DNA of 22,300 bases from a virus: positions 1 to 22,300 of the IMG/VR virus record IMGVR_UViG_3300042879_005354; one strand, given 5' to 3'. Positions 13,794 through 21,541 of this stretch are shown here, piece by piece. Within the stretch, counting starts at the first letter, position 1. Each line of letters opens with the position of its first letter. A program made the translations under genes and the position numbers. The notes below the pieces were generated by a model. It worked only from the letters and a program-made list of their open reading frames with translations. It did no database searches and was not told the DNA's origin.

Positions 13794-16357
13794 TAGAAAC
13801 CTTTGAACATTGAAGTAAATTCACCAAGAATTTGTTGACCAGATTTTGATTTCTGGTAACCTTCTTCTTCATCGTCTGTGCCTAATCCTAGTTTAAAGTA
13901 ACTATCCAAATCAGAGGAAGACGTTGTAGTTTTAGAGGTTGTCGTTGGTTTTGGCTCATCAAAAAAGCTTTCAATTGTACCAAGGGATGCAAAGGGATCA
14001 CTTAAGTCCAAGCCATAAGTTTTAAGCGCTTCGTTGGATCCAGCCTTTGTTAATAATGTTTGTTCTGATCGATCTAAATCAGGGAAAAACTTTTGGTAAA
14101 ACTCATCTTCTGTACCTTGGTAACCAGCACTTTGGAATGTTTTAAATAGTTCAGTTTGTGGTTTAGACATCTCATCTTTATAATCTTCCGGTCTTTCAAT
14201 ATATGTCAAACCAAGTATTTCTTGGGTGGGTTTTTGCCTTTTTTCGTTTAAGTATTTAATTTCAGATCTAATTTCTTCTGCCGTTCCAGTGCGGAGAGTG
14301 TTCTTAATATATTCTTTTAATTCTTCGACGGTTCCTTTGAAGTCTGTTAAACCATATCGTTTTAAAACTTCGTCCCATGTGCCTTTATCATTCGGATCTA
14401 AACCCGCAAGCATTTGGTCGGCAAATTCATCTGGTGTAATAAATTGACCAAAAACAGATCCTTGCTTTAAAGCCTCTTCTTTCAAGGCTGGAAGTATATC
14501 TTTATAAATTTGATCTGTAACTTTAGAGGAATTTAGAATGTCGTCAGCGGAATCGTAGCCTCTACTTTGACCTTTAACCTGGAAATGCATGCGAGCAAAT
14601 TGTTCTTTATTGTTTAAATCAATTCCAAATCGATATGCTTGCTGAGCCCAATAAGTATCTCCTTTTTTAGCTGTTTCCCAGTCTGAATTAACCGTGTTTG
14701 CTTGATCAGCGTACGCAGTTGCTTTTGCTGTGTTTCCAGAGGGATTAAAGTAGAACTCAGAGTTAAAATAACGATCCGGTGTTTTACTGATACTATCTAA
14801 GTATGCTTTAGAGCGCAAATCTGCAGTAAGCTTAGCAGCGTTTACAATATCTTGTGTTTGAAAGGGGTTTTGCTCTTCTTGGCGAACATCTAAATACTCA
14901 ACAAATTCATTCATTGAACGAGATTCATCAAAGCGCGGTTGAAGATATTTTTCAATAAATTCTTTAGCAAAATTTGCATCGATGTCGAGCATTTGCTGAA
15001 CTTCGCCTGTTGTATAACCAAGCTTTTGCGCCTTTGAGTATTTCTCCTTAAGCGTGCTATCAAACCATTGTTGCCAATTGTATGTTGCGTTATTTTGAAC
15101 GCCAGTGATTCCCCGGAGGTTTTTAAGCAATGATTCTTCAGCTTTACCTGCAGACGTAAAAGAGAGTACTCCCCCAACCCCACTATCACCAAGTATTGAA
15201 TCGGACAGTGTTTGATTAATATCCATGATTTCACTAAAGCCACTAAAGCCTCTCATCAAATCGAGCATTTGCTCTTTTTGTTTTGCTTTTGTAATTTCAG
15301 CAATAGTATCCTTCAAGACGTTTTGGGCTAAAGCGCCGAATTTTTTCACATCAACCTGCGCTTTCTCGCCAACTGCTTGATTGAGTGCATCTTCTAATTC
15401 TGTGATGCCATAACCGGCATTGGCGTTGTAGTTGAAAGAAATTTGTTTGTCTTCTGGTCTTTGGGAAAGGCGGAATAATGCGGCAAAATCATCCTTGTTA
15501 TTGACATCCAAATAATTCTTTTTTGCAAGGTCGTCCCAATAAGGGTCACCGTTTTTAGCTTTATTCCACTCTTCAGCAATCTTTGGAACGTTCAACAAGC
15601 GATCTGTTTGTGTTTGTGTGTCCACGCCTAATTGCAAGGCGCGAACAGCTTGAAGGTCTGCATCTGTTGGTTTTTTTTCTACATACGAAGTAGCAGCGGA
15701 AGTGGCTTCCGGAGCGTTGCCGCGCAACCCAGCTGCTTTGCCTTGAGTCGTGTAATGCTGAAGATAATATCCATTTTCGCCGTATCTTTCCGTAACGTCA
15801 ATATCGTCATTGGCGACCGCATTTTTCCACGCTTCTTCTACCTGCGGGTTTGTTTGTTTGTAATATTTAGGATCAAAAGCTCCATACAAAGGTTTAGCTC
15901 CCAGGTTTGTGTCCCAGGTTTGTAATTTTTCTGTCCTATAAAACGTTTTATACTGCTCTTCTAAATCTTTCTTTAACGCGGGATCAACGTTGCCGATGTT
16001 TATTAGTACCTGGCGTTGGATTGTGTAATCACCACCACGAGTTGAATTTGCAGTAGCAATAGTAGTGTCGTACGCTTGGTTTTTATATGTATTGGTTTGG
16101 TTAATTGCAGCGTTACTTGCGTTTTCTTTTCTATTTAATTCGTTAACACGAATATTATCGGGAAGGGGTGCGCTTCGTGTTTGATACTCGTCCCTTCCGA
16201 CGCAACTACCCCAAAAGTCCCTTACATCGCATCTATCACTAGTCTTAACAGAATAGTTATAAGACTCAGGATAATCAGTTTTTAAATTGGTGGGATTATC
16301 GGTTTTTTCGTATGTGACTTTCCACTTTCTGGAAGCAGGCTCGTAATAAATGCCCAT
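13793..16357 (-). CDS. Large virion-associated-type protein with triplicated motif
   Basis: 854 residues from ATG at 16357, overlapping the upstream stop as TAATG. Hydrophilic, helical and repeat-bearing. A motif of about 40 residues appears three times: from W177 (following DPKYYKQTNPQVEEA), W264 (AEEWNKAKNGDPYWDD...DVNNKDDFA) and W560 (SDWETAKKGDTYWAQQ...DLNNKEQFA). Copies 1 and 3 both end in a 'Q/KGK/Q-x-x-G-x-RG/YD' stretch. The first copy recalls the 'YY-x-x-NPxV' segments in bacterial surface proteins. The C-terminal 60 residues are Ser/Thr then acidic (DDEEEGYQ), probably disordered. No enzyme motif or signal peptide seen. Length, composition and neighbours point to an internal or tail virion protein; exact role unknown. 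Confidence 0.7.
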   Translation of the reverse strand: MGIYYEPASRKWKVTYEKTDNPTNLKTDYPESYNYSVKTSDRCDVRDFWGSCVGRDEYQTRSAPLPDNIRVNELNRKENASNAAINQTNTYKNQAYDTTIATANSTRGGDYTIQRQVLINIGNVDPALKKDLEEQYKTFYRTEKLQTWDTNLGAKPLYGAFDPKYYKQTNPQVEEAWKNAVANDDIDVTERYGENGYYLQHYTTQGKAAGLRGNAPEATSAATSYVEKKPTDADLQAVRALQLGVDTQTQTDRLLNVPKIAEEWNKAKNGDPYWDDLAKKNYLDVNNKDDFAALFRLSQRPEDKQISFNYNANAGYGITELEDALNQAVGEKAQVDVKKFGALAQNVLKDTIAEITKAKQKEQMLDLMRGFSGFSEIMDINQTLSDSILGDSGVGGVLSFTSAGKAEESLLKNLRGITGVQNNATYNWQQWFDSTLKEKYSKAQKLGYTTGEVQQMLDIDANFAKEFIEKYLQPRFDESRSMNEFVEYLDVRQEEQNPFQTQDIVNAAKLTADLRSKAYLDSISKTPDRYFNSEFYFNPSGNTAKATAYADQANTVNSDWETAKKGDTYWAQQAYRFGIDLNNKEQFARMHFQVKGQSRGYDSADDILNSSKVTDQIYKDILPALKEEALKQGSVFGQFITPDEFADQMLAGLDPNDKGTWDEVLKRYGLTDFKGTVEELKEYIKNTLRTGTAEEIRSEIKYLNEKRQKPTQEILGLTYIERPEDYKDEMSKPQTELFKTFQSAGYQGTEDEFYQKFFPDLDRSEQTLLTKAGSNEALKTYGLDLSDPFASLGTIESFFDEPKPTTTSKTTTSSSDLDSYFKLGLGTDDEEEGYQKSKSGQQILGEFTSMFKGF

Positions 16358-16824
16358 TATTTTTGAAGGGATTTTTCCCAGCTGTGTTTTTCTACAAGGT
16401 AAGTTTCAGTAAACTTACGGACTTCAATCATTTCATCATACCCTTGGGTTAACAAAGCCACCGCTGGATAGAGTTCATGTATTAACTCTCGGTAAACATG
16501 AGCATAAATGCGTTCAGTATTGGTGCCTTTGCAAAGGTGGTTGGCCTGTTGCCATGCGCACCAACCCAGTGTTTGAAACGGCTGTAGTGTTTTAATATTT
16601 TCTTGGTAAAACGGATTGCTCGGTATCCGAGTAAATAAAAGCTCGAAAACATCCATTAAGTCTTGGTTGTCATACCTTCGGTCTTGGTCGTAAACGTTAT
16701 CAATGATGCGACAACAGTAGCCAAGTTGTATTAAATAATCCAAAGCATCCTTGTTATTACCAGCTGCAAGCTGAGCCCCTTTCATTGCAGGGGCTGTATC
16801 AACAAGCCATTCAGCGAAGGACAT
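16357..16824 (-). CDS. Hypothetical helical protein
   Basis: 155 residues from ATG at 16824, joined to neighbours by TAATG overlaps on both sides. Mostly alpha-helical: AEWLVDTAPAMKGAQLAAG, ALDYLIQLGYCCRIIDNVYD, LMDVFELLFTRIP, WCAWQQANHLCKG, ERIYAHVYRELIHELYPAVALL. Rich in aromatic residues and several Cys (CC at 37-38) without a metal-site pattern. No membrane segment convincingly long. Translational coupling to the HNH gene upstream and the large virion-type gene downstream suggests joint late expression. Family not recognised. Confidence 0.65.
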   Translation of the reverse strand: MSFAEWLVDTAPAMKGAQLAAGNNKDALDYLIQLGYCCRIIDNVYDQDRRYDNQDLMDVFELLFTRIPSNPFYQENIKTLQPFQTLGWCAWQQANHLCKGTNTERIYAHVYRELIHELYPAVALLTQGYDEMIEVRKFTETYLVEKHSWEKSLQK

Positions 16825-17192
16825 TAACTAGCCGCTGTTATTGCGTTATCACACACAGTATACAAAAAAATGTCAATCACATCTTGTGACATCCAGGCTT
16901 TAATACGGGTGTACTTTTCTTCCGTGAAATAAGATTGTTGGCGATACCACTCTTCCATCTTCGCGCTTGCTTTATTTGTGTTACAACGACGACAAGCGGG
17001 GATCAAATTATTTCTATTGCTTGAGCCAGAACGAAAGCGGGGTATAATATGATCCAAGGACGTAGCTTCTTCTCCGCAATAACCACATTTGCAATCCCAG
17101 GCGTCGTAAATAGATTGTCGATAACGTTTCTTTGCTAGCTTTGGAGTTAATTCAATGAGCAGGGCGAGGGGATCCTGTTCACTATTGAACAT
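16824..17192 (-). CDS. HNH endonuclease
   Basis: 122 residues from ATG at 17192. The core CKCGYCGEEATSLDHIIPR (34-52), then NRNNLIPACRRCN (59-71) is a complete zinc-bearing HNH module: C36/C39 and C67/C70 hold the structural zinc, H48 is the general base, N62 and N71 complete the motif. HNH enzymes nick or cut DNA; in phages they act in packaging or as homing nucleases. N-terminal 30 residues (ELTPKLAKKRYRQSIYDAWDC) form a helical lead-in often seen in cyanobacterial and phage members. It is the first gene of a minus-strand run and is not inside another gene, so a homing role is possible but not shown. No terminase gene is adjacent in the window. Confidence 0.88.
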   Translation of the reverse strand: MFNSEQDPLALLIELTPKLAKKRYRQSIYDAWDCKCGYCGEEATSLDHIIPRFRSGSSNRNNLIPACRRCNTNKASAKMEEWYRQQSYFTEEKYTRIKAWMSQDVIDIFLYTVCDNAITAAS

Positions 17193-17329
17193 ACTCTTTG
17201 GTTGCCGTTATCTTATTTTAATTTCTCCTATCTTGTATCAAGAAGCAACATAAAGCCAAAAAATTTGTTAAGGCTCTTGACGCCTGCGTCTTTTTGGGTA
17301 CGGTGTATGAGTACGCGTTTTTCCGCGCC

Positions 17330-17545
17330 ATGACCAAAAATACTGGATGGGTCTCCGTCCAAAAGGCAGAAGAGCTCTTGGGGCTTGACCGCAAGACTCT
17401 CTTCAAGTACCGCGATGACGGCACCCTGAAGTTAGGGCCGCATTTCGCTGCCTTCCCGGAGACCCGTTCACGGGACAGCTATCGCTGGAACGTAACCGCC
17501 GTCAGAAAGCACCTGCAAAAACAGAAGATGCTTGCAGCCGCTTGA
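17330..17545 (+). CDS. Small helix-turn-helix protein (excisionase-like)
   Basis: 71 residues from ATG at 17330; the frame is open further upstream to 17222, with a TTG at 17294, so a longer form is possible. TGWVSVQKAEELLGLDRKTLFKYRDDGTLKLG is a helix-turn-helix of the MerR/excisionase style, followed by PHFAAFPETRSRDSYRWN as the wing and a closing Lys/Gln helix. Proteins of this layout are common in cyanobacteria and their phages. There is no clear ribosome-binding site before the ATG. A TTGACG at 17277-17282 with a poor -10 could be a promoter. The 3' end overlaps the convergent integrase-like gene by 44 bp, an arrangement suggestive of int/xis-type pairing, although these two face each other. 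Confidence 0.65.
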   Translation: MTKNTGWVSVQKAEELLGLDRKTLFKYRDDGTLKLGPHFAAFPETRSRDSYRWNVTAVRKHLQKQKMLAAA

Positions 17546-17921
17546 CAGGTTTGCAATTGGTTTTGCGTATGCGATAGGCCAGTAACAAATCAGTAATATT
17601 CAAACGAATTTGCTGATAAGAAATGGCCTTGTAAAGGGAAATTTCAAGGGGATTCCAGCAGCTCTGCAGATTGCGGGGCTGCTTTTTCTTTAATGAAAAC
17701 AAAATAACCCATTGCGGATGCAAAGGTTTAATAGGACGTTTTTTGGAAGAAATTAGAATTGTGGCGTCGGTCCCCCAAGAGAAGCCCATCAATTCTTCTG
17801 GCTTTAGACCATAGGTAGCAACCATGCCGTAGAGCCAAGCTACGTCTTTAGTTTTTGGATTGGAGATCAGCTGGAAGTACTCGTCCACAATCCGCTGATC
17901 CACTGGCGGTTGGTGAGTCAT
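17502..17921 (-). CDS. Degenerate tyrosine-integrase-like protein
   Basis: 139 residues from ATG at 17921. VDEYFQLISNPKTKDVAWLYGMVATYGLKPEEL matches the start of cyanobacterial tyrosine-recombinase catalytic domains ('NPKTxDVAWxYGxxATYGLRPHEL'), with Lys (K40) where the first catalytic Arg belongs. PIKPLHPQWVILFSL follows the usual 'PLxPEWVxxF' strand. LNITDLLLAYRIRK aligns with the 'PYDLRHAYAIR' box, with LL in place of RH. The protein stops about 20 residues later, before the GH box and nucleophilic Tyr. It cannot recombine DNA by the normal chemistry. It may be a dead regulator, a protein-interaction relic, or a decaying gene. The reading frame itself is intact. Alternative: the resemblance stems only from the two short boxes. 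Confidence 0.55.
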   Translation of the reverse strand: MTHQPPVDQRIVDEYFQLISNPKTKDVAWLYGMVATYGLKPEELMGFSWGTDATILISSKKRPIKPLHPQWVILFSLKKKQPRNLQSCWNPLEISLYKAISYQQIRLNITDLLLAYRIRKTNCKPVKRLQASSVFAGAF

Positions 17922-18029
17922 GACTATGACGAGTGGTTGACCGCACCATATAAATGCGCGGGGTCCACACGCAAGAGATAAAAGAAATCTTAATGAGTCT
18001 TAGGTGACTCCATTTAATTTTACAATATA

Positions 18030-18251
18030 TTAAGCTGGGTTGACACCGCTTGCAAAGGCTGCCCACGCAAGGCCGATTGCCTCCATGGTCGATAACTCCC
18101 CAGAAGCATAGGGAAGATGGACAACATCACCAACGTGATAAACAGTTGGAATACCTTCGTAAGAAACCGTACTGTCACCATAAATTCGCCCTGAGATTTG
18201 TTGCTCAGAATAAATAAAATTTGAATCAACAACGTCTCCAAATTCAGGCAT
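18030..18251 (-). CDS. Small hypothetical virion-type protein
   Basis: 73 residues from ATG at 18251, two bases after the stop of the large gene upstream. MPEFGDVVDSNFIYSEQQISGRIYGDSTVSYEGIPTVYHVGDVVHLPY reads as several beta-strands, followed by a short helix MEAIGLAWAAFASG. Weakly acidic, no Cys, no signal peptide. The tight spacing and composition suggest a small structural or accessory component made with the 520-residue protein. Not recognised. A 5-bp inverted repeat (GAGTC/GACTC) lies 20 nt beyond its stop, too weak to call a terminator. Confidence 0.6.
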   Translation of the reverse strand: MPEFGDVVDSNFIYSEQQISGRIYGDSTVSYEGIPTVYHVGDVVHLPYASGELSTMEAIGLAWAAFASGVNPA

Positions 18252-18253
18252 TG

Positions 18254-19816
18254 TTACACACTTGGCGTACCACCAGATGCTGGAACATATGTTTTGCCGT
18301 TCTTATCAATCATTGTAAAACCAGCCATTTTTACAAAATTAGAAGGAATGTTAAACAGTTTTTGCATCATAGGCATCATCATTGGTGCTTGGCAATTGTA
18401 AGGAGGAACGTCCATTGTTGACAAAGAACTTCGCTGTAAATTTGCCGCTCTGGCCTCTGTTTGATCCTTTTCTGTTTCATCAACTAATTTTTGTTCCCAA
18501 GCAGCCATGCTTTCGATTCCCACTGGAAAATCAGAGGGCTCGGGAGGGAACACACCTTCTTCATATTTCATTGCATAAATATGTTTGCAATAACGAATCT
18601 CGTCAAGCAGTGGCGTCCACGTATCAGTTAACGAGGTAATAACATTTCCTGAGCTCGAATAATCTTGGTAAGAAGGCATGCCTTCTGCCCTTGATCCAGG
18701 GAGAGAAGGGTTTGCTGTACTGCGTATATACATCGCACCAAAATCCCTAAAAACCCCTGCATTTTCCCTGGTGGCACCAGGCTTTGTTGAAGTTGTTGAA
18801 GTAACGGTTGGGGGCACGTTGTATTGTGGCGACGGCGAAATAATACGCATATCTCGATTTGTTTGTGCATTTGTCATTGCATTATTGTTTACCTGTCCAC
18901 TGACCGTCATTACCTCATATCTTCCTGGTTTTAGAGACGAAAGGCTAGTAAGTGGAAACTTGTCACGCAATGACTCTGAAACTTTGTTTAACGAGGTCAT
19001 AAACGCGTAGTCTCGACGCGTGAAATCCTGACAAGAACAACAATAACGCGTTCCCGTCATAAAGAAACGCCCTACGTTTGGAGGCCTGGTTGCAGGAGTA
19101 ACCAACGTGCGATCAGGTGTTGCTTCCACTGATCCTGCTTTGCGAAGTTTTAAAACTCCAGTAAAGGGATTCGTATCAACTAAAACTGCTTGAACATATC
19201 CATAACGTGTTTGCGTATTGGGGTCAATTGTGTCGCGAGTGACTGGAACGCCGCCTTGAGTGATGATTCTATCTTCTAAGATCTCGCCATTAATTGCTTT
19301 CAATCCACCTGGCACGCCTGGAATTGCAACGTAAAGCGGTGGGGGTAGTGGATTTGAAACACTCCAGCTTCCAGAAAGCCGTACATACCAATATTCTGAA
19401 TCTTCTGTAACAGAAGCAATGGAAGCGGTTACTCCAGAACTATCATTTACGTTGTCAAAACGTAGGCTGCCCGCAGTGCGAACCCCAGCCCAATGCATGC
19501 CAAATTCTTTATTGGTTGTTGGAAATCCTTTGAAAACACCCGGAATTTTCGGTGGGTTTCCAGTGGTTGAAGGGGTTCCGCTTGGCACGGGAACCGCATA
19601 CACAAAAGGATAATCGTAAGAATTATCATAAAAACAAGCAGTTGCTATCTCATAGCCACGTCGCCAACGTGACCATGCAGATTCACGATTAATCGTATAT
19701 AGGGAGTCGGGAACTGATCCTTTGGAAAATTCTGTAGTAATCGGCTTTACTGGCCGAGGATCAAATTTCTTTGCTTTTTGAAAATTGCCAAAAGAGCTTC
19801 CACTCTGTTTAGCCAT
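18254..19816 (-). CDS. Virion structural-type protein
   Basis: 520 residues from ATG at 19816, three bases after the upstream stop. The N-terminal region contains SWSVSNPLPPPLYVAIPGVPGG and several beta segments; the middle has RYCCSCQDFTRRDYAFM (258-274), a compact Cys cluster followed by basic residues that I have seen in large virion proteins of cyanophages. It resembles half of a SWIM-like zinc motif (CxC) but lacks the distal Cys/His. The C-terminal 90 residues are helical and Met/Pro-rich (PMMMPMMQKLFNIP). There is no signal peptide. Position beside other structural-type genes and its size argue for a tail or baseplate protein. Function not assignable. Confidence 0.7.
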   Translation of the reverse strand: MAKQSGSSFGNFQKAKKFDPRPVKPITTEFSKGSVPDSLYTINRESAWSRWRRGYEIATACFYDNSYDYPFVYAVPVPSGTPSTTGNPPKIPGVFKGFPTTNKEFGMHWAGVRTAGSLRFDNVNDSSGVTASIASVTEDSEYWYVRLSGSWSVSNPLPPPLYVAIPGVPGGLKAINGEILEDRIITQGGVPVTRDTIDPNTQTRYGYVQAVLVDTNPFTGVLKLRKAGSVEATPDRTLVTPATRPPNVGRFFMTGTRYCCSCQDFTRRDYAFMTSLNKVSESLRDKFPLTSLSSLKPGRYEVMTVSGQVNNNAMTNAQTNRDMRIISPSPQYNVPPTVTSTTSTKPGATRENAGVFRDFGAMYIRSTANPSLPGSRAEGMPSYQDYSSSGNVITSLTDTWTPLLDEIRYCKHIYAMKYEEGVFPPEPSDFPVGIESMAAWEQKLVDETEKDQTEARAANLQRSSLSTMDVPPYNCQAPMMMPMMQKLFNIPSNFVKMAGFTMIDKNGKTYVPASGGTPSV

Positions 19817-19819
19817 AAA

Positions 19820-20599
19820 TCAGAAGAATCCGCCTTGTGCGTAGATGTGTGTACCTGGGGTGTAGCCGGAAATATTGGGGCCATCCGGGAACACACCAAC
19901 GTAAATGCGATCACCACGCTCCAGATAGACGCCTTTGTTGCGTAAAGGAGCTGTCGTACCTAAACCTGTTGTGTTGCCTGCTTGTGGCATCGGATAGGCA
20001 AGTTGAGGCATGGCGTCTGCACAGTCAACTTGGCCGCTGTTCGCGGGAATTGTTTTGGAGAAAAGAACTCGGTAATCACCGCTGCCGGGGATTGGCGTGG
20101 TCGTGCCACGGGTGTGATAGAACACAAAGGTAACGGCGGGCTGATAGCCATAAGCGGCACCGTTGTAACTAAAGCCGCTAGTCGTACCACCGGAGAAAAT
20201 TAAAGAGGTATTAACACCTGTCAGCGTGCTTGCGCCGGTATACGTGTAATAACCATAGCCGCTCATCGCGGCTGTACCCAAAACGCCAGTGTGTTGAATA
20301 AAAACAAGCTGGCCGCTTGTCAGGGAAATGACAGTACCAGAAGTGCCAGAGCTAATGGTGTAATCTGCGTCGCGATATTTGTCATTACGGACAATGGTGA
20401 TGGAGTCAACCACGCCACCATTATTGTTGTCTTCGGCTAACTCGGCATCCATGTCCACGAGAATGGACGGAGCCTGACCACCTTGGACAAAGATGGTATT
20501 ACTTGTTGCGTTACCAACCGTTTGCGTTGTAATCCGCACGGAATCAAACAACGGCCGATCTACAAGAAGGGGTTGCTTGTTTGTGGATGTCGAGCTCAA
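19820..20599 (-). CDS. Beta-rich virion protein
   Basis: 259 residues. The only sensible start is TTG at 20599: the frame is closed by a TAA 24 nt upstream and no ATG or GTG lies between. MSSTSTNKQPLLVDRPLFDSVR at the start recalls a recurring N-terminus ('TNKQPLLxDRPL') in cyanophage structural proteins. The remainder is Gly/Thr/Ser/Tyr-rich with many short strands (YGYYTYTGASTLTG, VTFVFYHTRG) and a closing ERGDRIYVGVFPD, typical of a jelly-roll decoration or fibre-head protein. A TATAAT box 23 nt upstream may be its own promoter, which would suit a highly made virion protein. Capsid decoration or tail spike head cannot be told apart here. Confidence 0.7.
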   Translation of the reverse strand: MSSTSTNKQPLLVDRPLFDSVRITTQTVGNATSNTIFVQGGQAPSILVDMDAELAEDNNNGGVVDSITIVRNDKYRDADYTISSGTSGTVISLTSGQLVFIQHTGVLGTAAMSGYGYYTYTGASTLTGVNTSLIFSGGTTSGFSYNGAAYGYQPAVTFVFYHTRGTTTPIPGSGDYRVLFSKTIPANSGQVDCADAMPQLAYPMPQAGNTTGLGTTAPLRNKGVYLERGDRIYVGVFPDGPNISGYTPGTHIYAQGGFF

Positions 20600-20622
20600 A
20601 ATCTTTACCGCTGTTTTTAATA

Positions 20623-20628
20623 ATTATA
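20623..20628 (-). promoter_or_regulatory. TATAAT box upstream of the beta-rich virion gene
   Basis: Exact TATAAT on the minus strand in the 31-bp gap, 23 nt before the TTG start at 20599, preceded by GCC and followed by an AT-rich run. No clear -35. The CCTATAATT context is shared with the box in the leader of the long fibre gene. Confidence 0.3.
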
Positions 20629-20630
20629 GG

Positions 20631-20894
20631 CTATCTTGCTGATTGAGATGCTTGAAGAAATCCAAGAAAGTCTGCCGGCAACTGCATTGAAGAGTTAGCC
20701 AAAAATTCAGGATTGGCGTATAGATTACTAAACTCGCTCATGTATTTTCCAGCAACATCACTCTGGGGTTTAAATTTAAACCGCTTAGATAATTCGTAAG
20801 TTAACGCAGAAAAAGGCGACGCTTCTCCATAAGAAGAGCGCCGCACTTCACCTGGTAAATACCCTGCTTCTAAATAATCAGAAAACCTGGCCAT
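20631..20894 (-). CDS. Small hypothetical protein
   Basis: 87 residues from ATG at 20894, which overlaps the stop of the transglycosylase-like gene as TAATG. MARFSDYLEAGYLPGEVRRSSYG, FSALTYELSKRFKFKPQSDV and FLANSSMQLPADFLGFLQ give a mixed helical, aromatic-rich small protein; no metal or nucleotide motif, no membrane span. Coupled translation suggests it works with the neighbouring hydrolase or virion proteins. Family unknown. Confidence 0.6.
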   Translation of the reverse strand: MARFSDYLEAGYLPGEVRRSSYGEASPFSALTYELSKRFKFKPQSDVAGKYMSEFSNLYANPEFLANSSMQLPADFLGFLQASQSAR

Positions 20895-21541
20895 TATCGA
20901 ATGGTACCAAAGAGAGTCGGAATGGTTCCAAGAGCAGGTAAGACGCTATTCAGGGCTTCCTGAATAAAGAGCTGAGAAAGGTTTTTCTTTTGCTCAGAGC
21001 GCCCAAGGTTGGTACCAAGAATTGGAGCAAGTACTGACGAAACAGGAGGTGGTGGTGTCACAGGTGGTTGTGCTGCCACCGTTGATAACTCACCTGGAAT
21101 GTCTCCCAAAACTCGTTGTGCGTTTGCGTAAAGATCTCCGCCTTTTTTAAAGCGAGGAAGTGCGCTTTGCACTGAGGTTCCGAAAGCGTCCCTAGACGTT
21201 AAGGAAACGTTGGGATTGCCGCCAAGTACTGTGGCGTATGCTCGGCCAATACCCATGCCCGGTTTATAGCCACGATCTTGAAAGTATTGAAGGACTTTAG
21301 GCATCTGGCCAGCCCTGGTTTGAGGTCCTGTAATCCCATAGAGTTGCTGTTCGTTTTGTCCAAACTGAATCATGCCCTTATGGCGACCACCAGCACCACC
21401 AACAATGTTTGGGTCCATGTTGGGGCCGGATTCCAAGGAAAGAAACGCGCCAAATTCATAGGGATTCAAACCAAGTTGTTTGGCTCCACGAAAAATAGCA
21501 AGTCTTTCTTCTTCTGGAAGAATGCCAACTCTAGGTGCCAT
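20894..21541 (-). CDS. Lytic transglycosylase-like (SLT-type) protein
   Basis: 215 residues from ATG at 21541 (MAPRVG), chosen because that ATG overlaps the upstream stop as TAATG; an upstream TTG gives 22 extra residues with out-of-frame composition. NPYEFGAFLSLESGPNMDPN (26-45) has the catalytic Glu (E37) in the 'FxAxxxxESG' setting of soluble lytic transglycosylases and related goose-type folds, and GGRHKGMIQFGQNEQQLYG matches the 'xxxxxGLMQFxxxxxxxxG' second motif. The C-terminal 90 residues are Pro-rich then helical (PPVTPPPPVSS), likely a linker and virion-binding part. It probably cuts peptidoglycan at DNA entry as a virion-bound enzyme, since it sits among virion genes rather than near lysis genes. 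Activity is inferred. Confidence 0.7.
   Translation of the reverse strand: MAPRVGILPEEERLAIFRGAKQLGLNPYEFGAFLSLESGPNMDPNIVGGAGGRHKGMIQFGQNEQQLYGITGPQTRAGQMPKVLQYFQDRGYKPGMGIGRAYATVLGGNPNVSLTSRDAFGTSVQSALPRFKKGGDLYANAQRVLGDIPGELSTVAAQPPVTPPPPVSSVLAPILGTNLGRSEQKKNLSQLFIQEALNSVLPALGTIPTLFGTIR

Noticed and set aside
17995-18012. GAGTC/GACTC inverted repeat beyond the small virion-type gene
   Set aside because: The stem is only 5 bp and the following T-run is interrupted; too weak for a terminator.
19837-20203. Plus-strand frames opposite the beta-rich virion gene
   Set aside because: Cys/His/Trp-rich antisense composition and no start context; the minus-strand gene fits far better.
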